Positions 63,659 to 64,000 of a DNA stretch of 64,000 nucleotides are shown here, in pieces. Positions within the stretch are counted from its first letter, which is position 1. Each line of letters begins with the position of its first letter. Source of the stretch: Xylona heveae TC161 (lineage: Eukaryota; Ascomycota; Xylonomycetes; Xylonales; Xylonaceae); the NCBI RefSeq assembly GCF_001619985.1, contig NW_017264201.1, positions 496,001 to 560,000 on the forward strand, read 5' to 3'. Under the pieces are notes generated by a model. The model searched no databases. It had not been told where the DNA came from and was given only the letters and a program-made list of their open reading frames with translations. A program made the position numbers and the translations under genes.

Positions 63659-64000
63659 TCATGAATTACTGGTATATAAGGCGTCGATGAACTAATATTC
63701 TTAGTAAGTTTTGAAGCACTCTTGCAGCCTAGAACAGAACATTGTTTACCCTATGACAGACTGCGTTGGCAAACAGAAAAATGAAGTGACTAGTTGCTTG
63801 GTATGCAGCTTCAAATGATTAATGGAATAACTGAATCAAGAAAAATGAAATAATATGGTCAAATGTTACCCTTTTTATACTCCTCAACTCCTTCAACATC
63901 TTCAGTAGCACGTTACTGTAGCGGGGGAGGATGCCATCTCATGAATGGTACCCCTAGTCTAGCTTAGCCCATTCTTGTCGAATTAATTTCATCTTTCATG
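63659..64000. other. Intergenic: upstream region of the unknown gene
   Basis: AT-rich, with no gene visible up to the window edge. Confidence 0.5.

Overview
The window reads as nuclear DNA of a filamentous ascomycete (Pezizomycotina), most likely a eurotiomycete such as Aspergillus, Penicillium, Talaromyces or a relative. The evidence is short introns (about 50-80 bases, GT..AG with CTRAY-like branch sites) in nearly every gene, compact spacing, and families with a Pezizomycotina character (Abp2-like, HookA-like, fungal Atg8, two-cysteine-motif GFA protein). The exact species cannot be told from what is visible. About 25 protein genes are supported. I rebuilt exon joins by eye for most of them, and the summed exons stay in frame.

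Layout: 1-769 is the 3' end of mitochondrial citrate synthase. It is followed by a Yhm2-type citrate/oxoglutarate carrier (3111-4566), an Abp2-like nuclear protein (5451-8235, minus), an AT-rich RIP-like island (about 8980-9290), a peroxisomal adenine nucleotide carrier (10034-11206), a large WD40 protein with a possible DDB1-binding motif (12029-16166), a MARVEL/Nce102-type membrane protein (16959-17689, minus), O-acetylhomoserine sulfhydrylase (19895-21644), a GFA-family zinc protein (22065-23096) and a long-chain acyl-CoA synthetase ending in the peroxisomal signal AKL (25064-27425).

The centre holds the NatC subunit Naa35/Mak10 (28448-31441, minus), a small ATP synthase epsilon gene split over three exons (31740-32084, minus), cytochrome bc1 core protein 2 (32684-34299, minus), RNA polymerase III subunit Rpc82 (34825-37028), the mitochondrial GTP/GDP carrier Ggc1 (37822-39090), an Nce101-like micro-protein (40486-41094), Atg8 (41626-42180, minus) and coproporphyrinogen III oxidase (44028-45424).

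The right part carries a Hook-family motor adaptor (46057-49171, minus), a secreted I9-type protease-inhibitor-like protein with a 10-base microexon (49910-50406, minus), Pcf11 (51437-53873), a Gfo/Idh/MocA oxidoreductase (54669-56378), adenylate kinase (57017-58208, minus), Rpn8 (59320-60512), a SWIM zinc-finger protein resembling Shu2/Sws1 (60836-61909, minus) and a fungal protein of unknown function (63035-63640, minus).

Most of the window is conserved housekeeping. The themes that recur are mitochondrial and peroxisomal: citrate synthase beside the carrier for its product, three mitochondrial-carrier-family proteins, two respiratory-complex subunits side by side, a haem-synthesis enzyme, and a peroxisomal ATP importer in the same window as a peroxisomal ATP-using acyl-CoA synthetase. 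I saw no rRNA, convincing tRNA, CRISPR array, intact transposon or virus-derived element. No new multi-gene system stands out. The observations most worth a second look are the citrate pair, the candidate heterochromatin/CUL4 adaptor, the RIP-like island, a zinc-finger fragment at 62147-62356, and several unusual splice structures.
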